A stretch of DNA of 6,287 nucleotides, from the NCBI GenBank assembly GCA_036803245.1, contig DAIRUQ010000135.1, positions 1 to 6,287 on the forward strand. Direction: 5' to 3'. The notes below the pieces were generated by a model, which was not told the DNA's origin, did not search any database, and saw nothing but the letters and a program-made list of their open reading frames with translations. The position numbers were made by a program, and so were the translations under genes. Source of the stretch: DAIRUQ01 sp036803245. Lineage in GTDB: Bacteria > Chloroflexota > Anaerolineae > UBA1429. Below are positions 1-5,652 of this stretch, piece by piece (within the stretch, counting starts at the first letter, position 1; every line of letters begins with the position of its first letter).

Positions 1-278
1 GCCAGCCGGTGACGTCGTCCATCACCAATGGCGCCAGCCACACCCTCTACTATACGCCGCCCGCGACCGGGCGCTACTGGCTGGAAGTGGAGGTCCACTA
101 TCCCGACGGGACGGACCTGCGGGCGGGCACCACGATCGTCATGGAGACCAACGCAGCGGGGCCGCTGGACGCCGGCGGAGGGGGCGCGGCAGCCACGGAC
201 GGTGGGCCCACAGCGACGCCTTGCCGAGGCCTGCTCTGCGTCGAGGTGGAAGAGCCGGTGGAGATCCCTGGGCAATAG
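1..278 (+). CDS. C-terminal end of a hypothetical, probably extracellular protein (5' truncated)
   Basis: The reading frame is already open at position 3 and ends with TAG at 276-278, so the window holds only the last 91 or so residues. A GTG at 9 could be mistaken for a start but has no Shine-Dalgarno site visible and sits in mid-domain. The first part alternates polar and aromatic/hydrophobic residues (HTLYYTPPATGRYWLEVEV, then HYPDG), as in a beta-sandwich, Ig-like or carbohydrate-binding fold. It is followed by a Gly/Ala/Thr-rich linker (GGGGAAATDGG) and a short acidic tail that includes two cysteines. No catalytic motif is visible and I do not recognise a family. An exported or cell-surface role is inferred from composition only. 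It converges on the peroxiredoxin gene, whose terminator lies in the 68-bp gap between them. Confidence 0.6.
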   Translation, partial: QPVTSSITNGASHTLYYTPPATGRYWLEVEVHYPDGTDLRAGTTIVMETNAAGPLDAGGGGAAATDGGPTATPCRGLLCVEVEEPVEIPGQ

Positions 279-301
279 GTCGGGGGCTGGGTAAAAAGAA
301 G

Positions 302-329
302 CGTCGGGGGCCATCACTGGCCCCCGACG
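302..329 (-). terminator. Intrinsic terminator of the peroxiredoxin gene
   Basis: A perfect 11-bp GC-rich stem (302-312 with 319-329) encloses a 6-nt loop. Read on the minus strand, it starts 17 nt after the peroxiredoxin TAA and is followed by CTTCTTTTT, a proper U-rich tract (293-301). On the plus strand the hairpin is followed by GC-rich sequence, so it would end the plus-strand gene 1-278 only weakly. A nearby 9-nt copy of part of the stem (GTCGGGGGC at 279-287 and 303-311) could form an alternative pairing. Confidence 0.88.
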
Positions 330-346
330 TGCGCGTGTAGGACGAG

Positions 347-1048
347 TTACGGTTTCCACACCTTCCACACGTTGCCGGCCAGATCGGGGCCGGGGGTGAG
401 GGTGGTGGCGCCGGGGGTCCAGCCCGAAGGCGTGACCTCGCCGGTCGCTGCGACATGCTGGAAGGCCTTGAGCTGACGGATCAGCTCCTGGGGGTTGCGG
501 CCCACCTCGGGCGTGAGCACTTCCATGGCGCGGATCTTGAAATCGGGGTCGATGATAAAGCGGCCGCGGATATCGACGCCGGCAGCTTGGTCATAGACGC
601 CGTAGACGGTGCCGATGCGGCCTCCGGCGTCAGAGAGCATCGGGAAGGGCACTCCGCCGTCCACCATCTTGGAGAGCTCTTGCTCCTGCCAGATCTTGTG
701 GACGAAACGGCTGTCGGTGCTGAGCGAGAGAACCTCGACGCCCAGCTCTTGGAACTCGGGATAGAGGGCGGCGACCGCCGCCAACTCGGTCGGTCAAACA
801 AAGGTGAAATCACCCGGATAGAAGCAGAGTACGACCCACTTGCCCTTGTAATCCGACAGCTTGACCGGCTTGAAGCCCTGGCCAATCACATAGGCGCTGG
901 CCTCAAAATCGATGGCCTCATTGCCAACACGCGCAAGCATACTGGGAACCTCCTGTGCTACTCCTGCCCCTGCAGCCGGGGCAGCCTTTTCGGCGGCCGT
1001 CGCGATCGGGCCGCGAACCGGCTTGACGCATCCGTCCTTTTCAGCCAT
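347..1048 (-). CDS. Selenocysteine-containing peroxiredoxin (Prx1/AhpC-type), read through in-frame TGA
   Basis: Thiol/selenol peroxidase of the AhpC/TSA family, which reduces H2O2, alkyl hydroperoxides and possibly peroxynitrite in the cytoplasm. Reading from ATG at 1046-1048 gives 84 residues, then TGA (794-796), then the same frame continues to TAA (347-349): 233 residues in total. The TGA falls exactly on the peroxidatic position of the family motif: P78-x3-T82-x2-Sec85 in GDFTFV-U-PTEL. Other family marks lie on both sides: KLSDYKGKW before it, and LSLSTDS, the K-x-W of HKIWQE, RGRFIIDP and the catalytic-site Arg184 of EVGRNP after it. The C-terminal VCP resolving motif of typical 2-Cys enzymes is VTP here (Thr206), and no Cys follows Sec85; the only cysteines are Cys7 and Cys75. 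The full SD sequence TAAGGAGGT precedes the start, but a second good start exists at residue 37. The gene is monocistronic, with its own promoter and terminator. The alternative is a Cys-to-stop mutation or base error; the SECIS-like hairpin argues against that. Confidence 0.88.
764..787 (-). promoter_or_regulatory. Bacterial SECIS-like hairpin downstream of the Sec codon
   Basis: On the minus strand, 11 nt after the UGA, GGCGGC (782-777) pairs perfectly with GCCGCC (772-767) around the tetraloop GGUC (776-773). Below it GAG (787-785) can pair with CUC (766-764), leaving UU (784-783) as a one-sided bulge. Known bacterial SECIS elements are short coding-region hairpins close behind the UGA, with a G (often GU) in the apical loop. 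The E. coli fdhF element, as I recall it, has a GGUC-containing loop and a bulged U at nearly the same distance. Here the loop begins 18 nt after the UGA. The structure is inferred by hand and no folding energy was computed. Confidence 0.78.
794..796 (-). other. In-frame UGA predicted to encode selenocysteine (Sec85)
   Basis: The minus-strand context is TTT GTT TGA CCG ACC GAG, encoding F-V-U-P-T-E. Family knowledge puts the catalytic cysteine precisely here. Only one base separates TGA from TGC or TGT, and the frame, length and conserved residues are intact on both sides. UGA is used as an ordinary stop elsewhere in the window (3404-3406), so insertion would depend on local context, meaning SelB and a SECIS element, not on a changed genetic code. 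Confidence 0.85.
949..954 (-). promoter_or_regulatory. Second Shine-Dalgarno-like site before internal ATG (938-940)
   Basis: AGGAGG lies 8 nt before ATG at 940-938, an ideal spacing. Translation from there would begin MLARVGNEAIDFEAS, close to where most Prx1-type peroxiredoxins begin, giving a 197-residue protein. The site also encodes Q-E-V, so it may be coincidental. Confidence 0.45.
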
Positions 1049-1051
1049 GGA

Positions 1052-1060
1052 ACCTCCTTA
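1052..1060 (-). promoter_or_regulatory. Shine-Dalgarno site for the long peroxiredoxin start
   Basis: The minus strand reads TAAGGAGGT-TCC-ATG, a full 9-nt complement to the 16S rRNA 3' end. The spacing is short, about five bases from GGAGG to the ATG at 1048. It supports the upstream start, which adds a 36-residue Ala/Pro-rich N-terminal extension containing Cys7. Confidence 0.8.
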
Positions 1061-1100
1061 CAACATCCGACTCGTCCACGCTGGCGCCAGGGCTGGCCTC

Positions 1101-1116
1101 GGGGGACCGGTCACCC
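1101..1116. promoter_or_regulatory. Imperfect 16-nt dyad in the early peroxiredoxin leader (possible operator)
   Basis: GACCGGTC (1105-1112) is a perfect palindrome. It extends to GGGGGACCGGTCACCC with seven of eight base pairs. It sits roughly 7 to 22 nt downstream of the predicted start site, a typical place for a repressor operator. I cannot assign it to a known regulator, and in GC-rich DNA a chance occurrence is possible. Confidence 0.35.
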
Positions 1117-1129
1117 TGCCACCAGCCCT

Positions 1130-1159
1130 ATTATGGGCCAATGCGATAATGCTTGTCAA
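1130..1159 (-). promoter_or_regulatory. Sigma70-like promoter of the peroxiredoxin gene
   Basis: On the minus strand, -35 TTGACA (1159-1154) matches consensus fully, and an 18-nt spacer leads to -10 CATAAT (1135-1130), five of six consensus. The start of transcription would be near 1123, leaving a leader of about 75 nt. The -10 element is part of an inverted repeat ATTAT/ATAAT (1130-1134 and 1146-1150) lying within the promoter. Confidence 0.78.
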
Positions 1160-1207
1160 GGGCGAGCGAGTCGTTTTCTTGATCTGGGACAGAGGTGTCT
1201 GGTTCTT

Positions 1208-1237
1208 TTGACCAAAGGATGCGGCGCGGCCTATACT
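1208..1237 (+). promoter_or_regulatory. Sigma70-like promoter of the aldo/keto reductase gene
   Basis: -35 TTGACC (1208-1213) is five of six consensus. An 18-nt spacer follows, then -10 TATACT (1232-1237), also five of six. Transcription would begin near 1244 and leave a leader of roughly 43 nt before the GTG start. The -35 box lies 49 bp from the -35 box of the divergent peroxiredoxin promoter. Confidence 0.75.
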
Positions 1238-1286
1238 GGTAGGTGGTATTCGGCGAATTCGTTCGGCATGCGGAGGGAGAGTTTCA

Positions 1287-2402
1287 GTGCGCTACCGTGA
1301 ACTTGGCAGGACGGGCTATCGTGTGTCGCAGCTAGGCTTTGGGGCCATGCGGCTGCCCATGGTGGGCGAGGGCGAGGATGCCCGGATCGACCGCGACGAA
1401 GCGATCCCGATGATTCATCGGGCCTTTGAGGCGGGGCTGAACTATATCGATACGGCGGTGGGCTATTGCAACCAGGATAGCCAGCGGGTGGTGGGCGAGG
1501 CGCTCAAGGGTTGGCGCGACAAGATCGTCCTCTCCACCAAGAACCACGAGTATGAGGACGAAAAGACCTGGTGGAGCCATCTGGAGAACTCGTTGGAGCG
1601 GCTGCAGGTCGAGTCCATCGACGTCTATAACCACCATGGCATCAACTGGGAGCGTTACACCCAGCACGTGGAGCCGCACACCAGCAAGTGGATGCTCAAG
1701 GCGCGCGATCAGGGGCTGATCAAGCATATCTGCGCCTCGTTCCACGACAACAACGAGAACCTGATCAAGCTGGTGGAGACGGGCTATCCCGAGGTGATCA
1801 CGCTACAGTACAACATGCTGGATCGCCAGCTCGAGGAGGGCATCGCCCTGGCACACGAGCGCGGTATCGGCGTGGTGGTGATGGGCCCCGTGGCCGGTGG
1901 GCGGCTGGGCGTCAGCAGCCCGGTGCTGAAAGAGCTGATCCCTGGGGTGGAGCGGGTGCCCGAGCTGGCCATGCGCTTTGTGCTGGCCAACCCCAACGTC
2001 TCCGTGGCGCTCTCGGGCATGAGCACCATGCAGCAGGTGGACGAGAACCTGGCCACGGCCGCCGACGAGACGCCGTTCTCTGAGGAGGAGCAGGAGGCCA
2101 TTCTCAAGCACCTGACGCGCCTGGAGGCCATGGCTGACCTCTATTGCACCGGCTGTGGCTATTGCCTGCCGTGTCCCCAAGAGGTCAACATCCCGCACAT
2201 CTTTCAAAAGTACAACGAGGCGCGCGTCTACGGCCTGTGGGAGGCGGCCTCGGAGGCCTACAAGGCGTGGCAGTGGGTTTCGGGCAAGCAGGCGGACGCC
2301 TGCATCGAGTGCGGCGAGTGCGAGGAAAAGTGCCCGCAGCACATCCCCATCCGTGAGCAGCTCCAAGAGGCCCACGAAGCGCTGATGCAGGGGCACGCCT
2401 AG
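1287..2402 (+). CDS. Aldo/keto reductase with C-terminal dicluster 4Fe-4S domain
   Basis: NAD(P)H-dependent oxidoreductase of the AKR superfamily, in the subgroup with a ferredoxin-like tail (COG1453 type); substrate unknown. The 371-residue protein opens with the family start MRYRELGRTGYRVSQLGFG. The AKR barrel spans about residues 1-265, with the tetrad D55, Y60, K85 and H116 or H117 (IDTAVGY, STKN, NHHG). Residues 287-296 hold C-x2-C-x2-C-x2-CP and residues 339-349 hold C-x2-C-x2-C-x3-CP, eight cysteines able to bind two [4Fe-4S] clusters. Such clusters may pass electrons to or from the barrel. The start is GTG at 1287, preceded by GGAGGGAGA (1272-1280) at good spacing, with a strong promoter upstream. 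The gene stands alone, divergent from the selenoperoxiredoxin and ended by the hairpin at 2429-2456. Family assignment is firm; physiological role is not. Confidence 0.92.
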   Translation: MRYRELGRTGYRVSQLGFGAMRLPMVGEGEDARIDRDEAIPMIHRAFEAGLNYIDTAVGYCNQDSQRVVGEALKGWRDKIVLSTKNHEYEDEKTWWSHLENSLERLQVESIDVYNHHGINWERYTQHVEPHTSKWMLKARDQGLIKHICASFHDNNENLIKLVETGYPEVITLQYNMLDRQLEEGIALAHERGIGVVVMGPVAGGRLGVSSPVLKELIPGVERVPELAMRFVLANPNVSVALSGMSTMQQVDENLATAADETPFSEEEQEAILKHLTRLEAMADLYCTGCGYCLPCPQEVNIPHIFQKYNEARVYGLWEAASEAYKAWQWVSGKQADACIECGECEEKCPQHIPIREQLQEAHEALMQGHA

Positions 2403-2428
2403 CCCGTCATCGCTTCCACTTGGCTACC

Positions 2429-2456
2429 AACCCCCGTCACCTCGGTGGCGGGGGTT
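2429..2456. terminator. Terminator shared by convergent genes
   Basis: A 12-bp stem (2429-2440 with 2445-2456, one T-G pair) closes a CTCG tetraloop. It lies 27 nt after the aldo/keto reductase stop and 4 nt beyond the TAG of the minus-strand hydrolase at 2460-2462. The plus side ends TTTCGCT and the minus side TTGG, so neither U tract is long. Position and stem strength suggest a bidirectional terminator that works better for the plus strand. Confidence 0.8.
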
Positions 2457-2459
2457 TCG

Positions 2460-3404
2460 CTATGGGTGCGTCTTGGCAAAGGTGGCCAGCTCGCTCCAGA
2501 GGCGGTCGTCGTGCGCCGAGATGAAATCGATGATCAGGTCCGAGTGGGCCACGTCGGGGTAGACGCGCAGCTCGCAGGGGACACCGACGCCGCGGAGGGC
2601 GGTGTGCAGCGAGCGGGCCTGATCCGGCGGCAGATAGGGGTCGCGCTCGCCGTGGACCAGCAGAGTCGGCGGGGCGTTCGGGCGCACATAGGTGACCGGC
2701 GAGGCGGCGGGCAAGTTGCCCAGCCCGTCAAAGACGCGGTTGAGCAGCTCGGTGGCGGGGCGCTGGTGTTGCCACTGCTGCTGGGCGGCCACCAGGTCAT
2801 AGACACCCGCCAGCCCGACATAACCCGCCAACGCGTCGGGGCGGTGGCCGTGGGCGGCCAGGTGGCGTGGGTCCAGCGTGACCAGGGCGGTGAGGTGGGC
2901 GCCGGCCGAGTGCCCGGATAGGTAGACGCGATTGGGATCGACGCCCAGGTCGGCCAGGTGATCCAGGCTCCAGGCGACGGCGGCGGCGACCTCGTCGACC
3001 ATCTGGCGGTAGATGGCGCGGGGGTAGGCGGTGTACTCGGGCAGGACCACGGCCCAGCCACGGGGAACCAGCCGGGCGGCCACGGCCGTATAGAGCTCTT
3101 TGCGATAGTGGGCCCAGCCGCCGCCATGGCAAAAGATCAGCAGCGGGCAAGGGTCGGGTTTGCCGGGCCAAAAGGCGTCCAGCGCGGGGCCATCGGCCGT
3201 CGGGTGGACGTCGCGCGCGCTGTGGGGATGTTCGCGCGCAAAACGCGCACCATCGCGCACTGCCCCTGGTGCGCGCGCGTGAAAGGCGACCTCGGCGCCG
3301 GCGGCCACCAGGTCCCAGGCGGCCAGGGCGAGCTGCTGGGCGGGCGGTGGGAGGTCATTGGGGTGGCGCGGGCGCTGGGTTTCGGGCTCCGCTTCGCGTG
3401 GCAT
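2460..3404 (-). CDS. Soluble alpha/beta-hydrolase (HSL/carboxylesterase-like), paralogue of upstream gene
   Basis: Serine hydrolase of the alpha/beta fold, probably acting on a carboxylic ester or amide; 314 residues. The oxyanion-hole motif is HGGGW (93-97). The nucleophile is Ser166 in GHSAG (164-168), the acid is probably Asp255 in GERDPYLPP, and the base His287 in VAHSD. The start is ATG at 3402-3404: its A is the last base of the preceding gene's TGA (TGATG), and CAGGAG lies 5 nt upstream, so translational coupling is likely. An open frame to 3476 exists but would overlap the upstream gene by 73 bp. The N-terminus has a weakly hydrophobic stretch broken by D and E (about 24-40), with no signal peptide or membrane helix, so it is probably cytoplasmic. 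By hand count it shares 63 of 100 residues with the upstream hydrolase over residues 101-200 without gaps. It resembles BD-FAE/kynurenine-formamidase-type esterases; substrate unknown. Confidence 0.88.
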   Translation of the reverse strand: MPREAEPETQRPRHPNDLPPPAQQLALAAWDLVAAGAEVAFHARAPGAVRDGARFAREHPHSARDVHPTADGPALDAFWPGKPDPCPLLIFCHGGGWAHYRKELYTAVAARLVPRGWAVVLPEYTAYPRAIYRQMVDEVAAAVAWSLDHLADLGVDPNRVYLSGHSAGAHLTALVTLDPRHLAAHGHRPDALAGYVGLAGVYDLVAAQQQWQHQRPATELLNRVFDGLGNLPAASPVTYVRPNAPPTLLVHGERDPYLPPDQARSLHTALRGVGVPCELRVYPDVAHSDLIIDFISAHDDRLWSELATFAKTHP

Positions 3405-4360
3405 CACGGCTCCTGGGCGGCTCTCATCCCCGTAAACCGCTCGATATCGCGCAGCAGGCGGGTCTCGGCGCCCCACATGCTGCGAAATAAAAAGTCGGTG
3501 TGGCCGGCGCCGGGATAGATGACCAGCTCGCTGGACGCGCCGGCGGCCTGGAGCGCCTCTTGAAAGGCGCGGCTGATGGCGGGTGGCACGGTGGTGTCCT
3601 CGCTGCCGTGGATCAGCAGCATGGGCGGCAGATCGGGCCGGGCGTAGCGGATTGGCGAGGCGGCCGCATAGTTGCGCCAGCCGCCCGAGACGCCCACCAG
3701 CAGCTCGTCCGACCCCGATTGGCTGCGGGTGTAATCGGCCAGCAGGGCCATGTCATAGACGCCGCTGATGCCGATGACGCCGGCCAGCTCGTCAGCGCTG
3801 TGGCCGTACGGCTCCAGCCAGCGCGGGTCGGTGGCTACCAGGGTGGCCAGGTGCCCGCCCGCCGAATGCCCCGAGAGATAGACGCGGCTGGGGTCCCCGT
3901 TATAGTCCGCGGCGTGCTCTAGCGTCCAGGCCACGGCAGCGGCCACCTCGTCGGCCATCTGGTCATAGGTGGCTTCTGGGTAGAGGGTATAGCCGGGCAG
4001 GACCACGGTATAGCCCCGCGGCACCAGCAGCGCCGCCAGGCAGGTGAACGACTCTTTGGAGAGCAGCGACCAACTGCCGCCGTGGCAAAAGATCAGCACC
4101 GGCGCGTCGGGGTGGTCCTCGCTCCAGTAGACATCCAGGGCGCTGGCGACGTCCGGGTGGGGGACAATGTCGCGCTGATAGGTCGAATGCGCCCGCAGGA
4201 AACGGTTGCCGATGGCGGTGGAGCGAGCATAGCGGCCGACCAGCAGCACGCCGTCCCAGTTGACAATGACCAACGCCACCAGGGCGATGAGGGCGCAGAT
4301 GCCCAGGGCCGTCAGCCAGCGGCGGCGGATAGTGCGGCGGGTGGCGGGGGGCCTAGCCAT
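3404..4360 (-). CDS. Membrane-anchored alpha/beta-hydrolase (HSL/carboxylesterase-like)
   Basis: Serine esterase or lipase-like enzyme of 318 residues. An Arg-rich N-terminus (RRTIRRRW) precedes one hydrophobic helix at about 17-34 (LTALGICALIALVALVIV), with no lipobox or clear cleavage site. By the positive-inside rule this is a signal anchor that places the catalytic domain outside the membrane. Catalytic features: HGGSW (93-97), Ser166 in GHSAG, Asp255 in GSEDTTVPP and His287 in GAGHTDF, at exactly the same residue numbers as in the downstream paralogue. The start ATG at 4358-4360 lies within the last codons of the dehydrogenase gene (8-nt overlap), with GGAG 7 nt upstream, so it is translationally coupled. 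It ends in TGA shared by 1 nt with the next ATG. The pair looks like a tandem duplication, with only this copy keeping (or gaining) the anchor. Substrate unknown. Confidence 0.88.
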   Translation of the reverse strand: MARPPATRRTIRRRWLTALGICALIALVALVIVNWDGVLLVGRYARSTAIGNRFLRAHSTYQRDIVPHPDVASALDVYWSEDHPDAPVLIFCHGGSWSLLSKESFTCLAALLVPRGYTVVLPGYTLYPEATYDQMADEVAAAVAWTLEHAADYNGDPSRVYLSGHSAGGHLATLVATDPRWLEPYGHSADELAGVIGISGVYDMALLADYTRSQSGSDELLVGVSGGWRNYAAASPIRYARPDLPPMLLIHGSEDTTVPPAISRAFQEALQAAGASSELVIYPGAGHTDFLFRSMWGAETRLLRDIERFTGMRAAQEP

Positions 4361-5618
4361 GGGCGGGCTCCAATCCCAGGGCGGTCAGCAGCCAGCGCAC
4401 GGTAAAGCGATCCCGCAAATAGTGGGCTGCCTGCAGGCCGTCGCGGACCTCTTCCGGGGCGAGGCCCAGCTCGGCGGGCGTGGCAGGCGCCCCGGCGCGG
4501 CGCAGGCGCTCGGCCAGCCAGTCGGGCTCGGGGACCAGGGCCAGCAGGGCGCGGACGGCGTCCCAGTCTGCCAGCAGGCGGTGGCGCAGGGCTTGCCAGC
4601 GGGCCGGGTCCAGGTAGCTGGGCTGGTCGGCCAGGACCATGTCGGCGGTGCCGCCATAGGTGCGCTGGATCTCGGCGGTCTGCGCCTCGGCGGTGGGGGC
4701 GGCGGTGGCCGCTAGGGCGGCACGGACCTGGTCTTGGGAGAGGGCCCGCAGCCGGGCATAGGCCTGAGCCGAGAGCACGGCCCCCACGCCCACGGCAGCG
4801 CCGTGCAGCAGCGGCGAGCGGCCCTGGCGCAGGCGCTGGCTCTCCCAAAAGTGGGCCAGATGATGTTCGAACCCCGAGGCCGGGCGCGAATGGCCGGCGC
4901 GCACCATGGCCTCGCCCGAGACCAGCAGGGCGCGGAACAGGCTCTCGATGGCGGCGGGATCGTCGCGGCCGATGGCGTCGCAGGTGGCGGCCAGGCTTGG
5001 CAGCAGGGCGCGGTTGTCGTCGGCGATCTCGGCGCGATAGCCCTCGCCCCACAGCAGGCCGGCCAGCTCCCAATCCACCAGGCAGGTATACTTGCCTAGG
5101 AGGTCGCCAAAGCCCGAGGCGGTCAGCCGGTGGGGCGCAGCGGCGATGGTGGGCAGGTCGGCCAGGATGGCCAGGGCGGTGTGGCAATCGGCGGTGCGCT
5201 TCAGGCGGCGCAGGATCAGCGGCGCGTTGCGCGAGGCATAGGCATCCACCGAGGCGGCCGTCGGCAGCGCGATAAACGGGCAGCCGGTACGGTGGCTGAC
5301 AAAGCGGGTTAGGTCGGTAATGGTGCCCGAGCCGACCGCCAGGTAGGTGGAGCGCTCCTCCTCGGGCGAGGTGGCCTCCCACAGCAGGCGGGCGATCTGG
5401 GTCTCGTCGGGGTGGACGTCGCCGGCATCGTCGGGCTGGAGCAGTACCAGGTTCACGGCATAACCACGTTCGGCCAGGGCCAGATGGACGCGCTCGCCCA
5501 GGGCGGCATAGGTGTTGGCGTCGGCCACGAGCTGGTAGCGGCAGGGACCGCAGGCGTCGGCCCAGGCGACGAGCTCGGCGATGGCATCGGGTCCGACATA
5601 GGTAGGGATGCTGGGCAT
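4353..5618 (-). CDS. sn-glycerol-1-phosphate dehydrogenase (AraM/EgsA family)
   Basis: Reduces dihydroxyacetone phosphate to sn-glycerol-1-phosphate with NAD(P)H in the cytoplasm. This is the archaeal-type backbone, made in some bacteria by AraM (Bacillus). The 421-residue protein covers the family end to end. GSGTITDL (96-103) binds the nucleotide; LPTAASVDAYAS (118-129) is the family signature. Likely metal ligands are Asp172 (GFGDLLGK), His252 (GFEHHLAHF) and His272 (LLHGAAVG). The C-terminal helical part ends RDRFTVRWLL, as in AraM proteins. The metal may be Ni or Zn; sequence alone cannot tell. The start ATG at 5616-5618 has CAGGAG 6 nt upstream and the promoter 5653-5681 just before it. 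It is the first gene of an operon with two hydrolases, overlapping the next by 8 nt. No second ether-lipid gene (PcrB/GGGP synthase type) is in view. Confidence 0.9.
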   Translation of the reverse strand: MPSIPTYVGPDAIAELVAWADACGPCRYQLVADANTYAALGERVHLALAERGYAVNLVLLQPDDAGDVHPDETQIARLLWEATSPEEERSTYLAVGSGTITDLTRFVSHRTGCPFIALPTAASVDAYASRNAPLILRRLKRTADCHTALAILADLPTIAAAPHRLTASGFGDLLGKYTCLVDWELAGLLWGEGYRAEIADDNRALLPSLAATCDAIGRDDPAAIESLFRALLVSGEAMVRAGHSRPASGFEHHLAHFWESQRLRQGRSPLLHGAAVGVGAVLSAQAYARLRALSQDQVRAALAATAAPTAEAQTAEIQRTYGGTADMVLADQPSYLDPARWQALRHRLLADWDAVRALLALVPEPDWLAERLRRAGAPATPAELGLAPEEVRDGLQAAHYLRDRFTVRWLLTALGLEPAHG

Positions 5619-5652
5619 GGCAGGCTCCTGCGCGGTGATGATATCGGGCCAG

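Noticed and set aside
794..796. TGA as an ordinary stop that makes the peroxiredoxin a pseudogene or two genes
   Set aside because: The stop hits exactly the catalytic codon, both halves are intact and in the same frame, there is no RBS for a separate downstream gene, and a SECIS-like hairpin follows. A base error cannot be excluded without reads but is the weaker explanation.
1188..1214. Short inverted repeats (GACA-N4-TGTC, TGGT-N7-ACCA) as defined operators
   Set aside because: Only 4-bp arms each; too short to call as separate features. They are mentioned only as part of the divergent promoter region.
455..1300. Long plus-strand open frame opposite the peroxiredoxin gene
   Set aside because: It is antisense to a clear conserved gene and its promoter region, has no recognisable domains, and is typical of chance open frames in high-GC DNA. 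Similar antisense frames opposite the aldo/keto reductase, the hydrolases and the dehydrogenase were rejected for the same reason.
3404..3406. Genome-wide UGA reassignment as the cause of the in-frame TGA
   Set aside because: The membrane-anchored hydrolase ends in TGA, overlapping the next start by 1 nt, so UGA still works as a stop here.
3405..3476. N-terminal extension of the soluble hydrolase to a start at 3476
   Set aside because: It would overlap the upstream gene by 73 bp, while ATG at 3404 has a good SD and the usual 1-nt coupled overlap.
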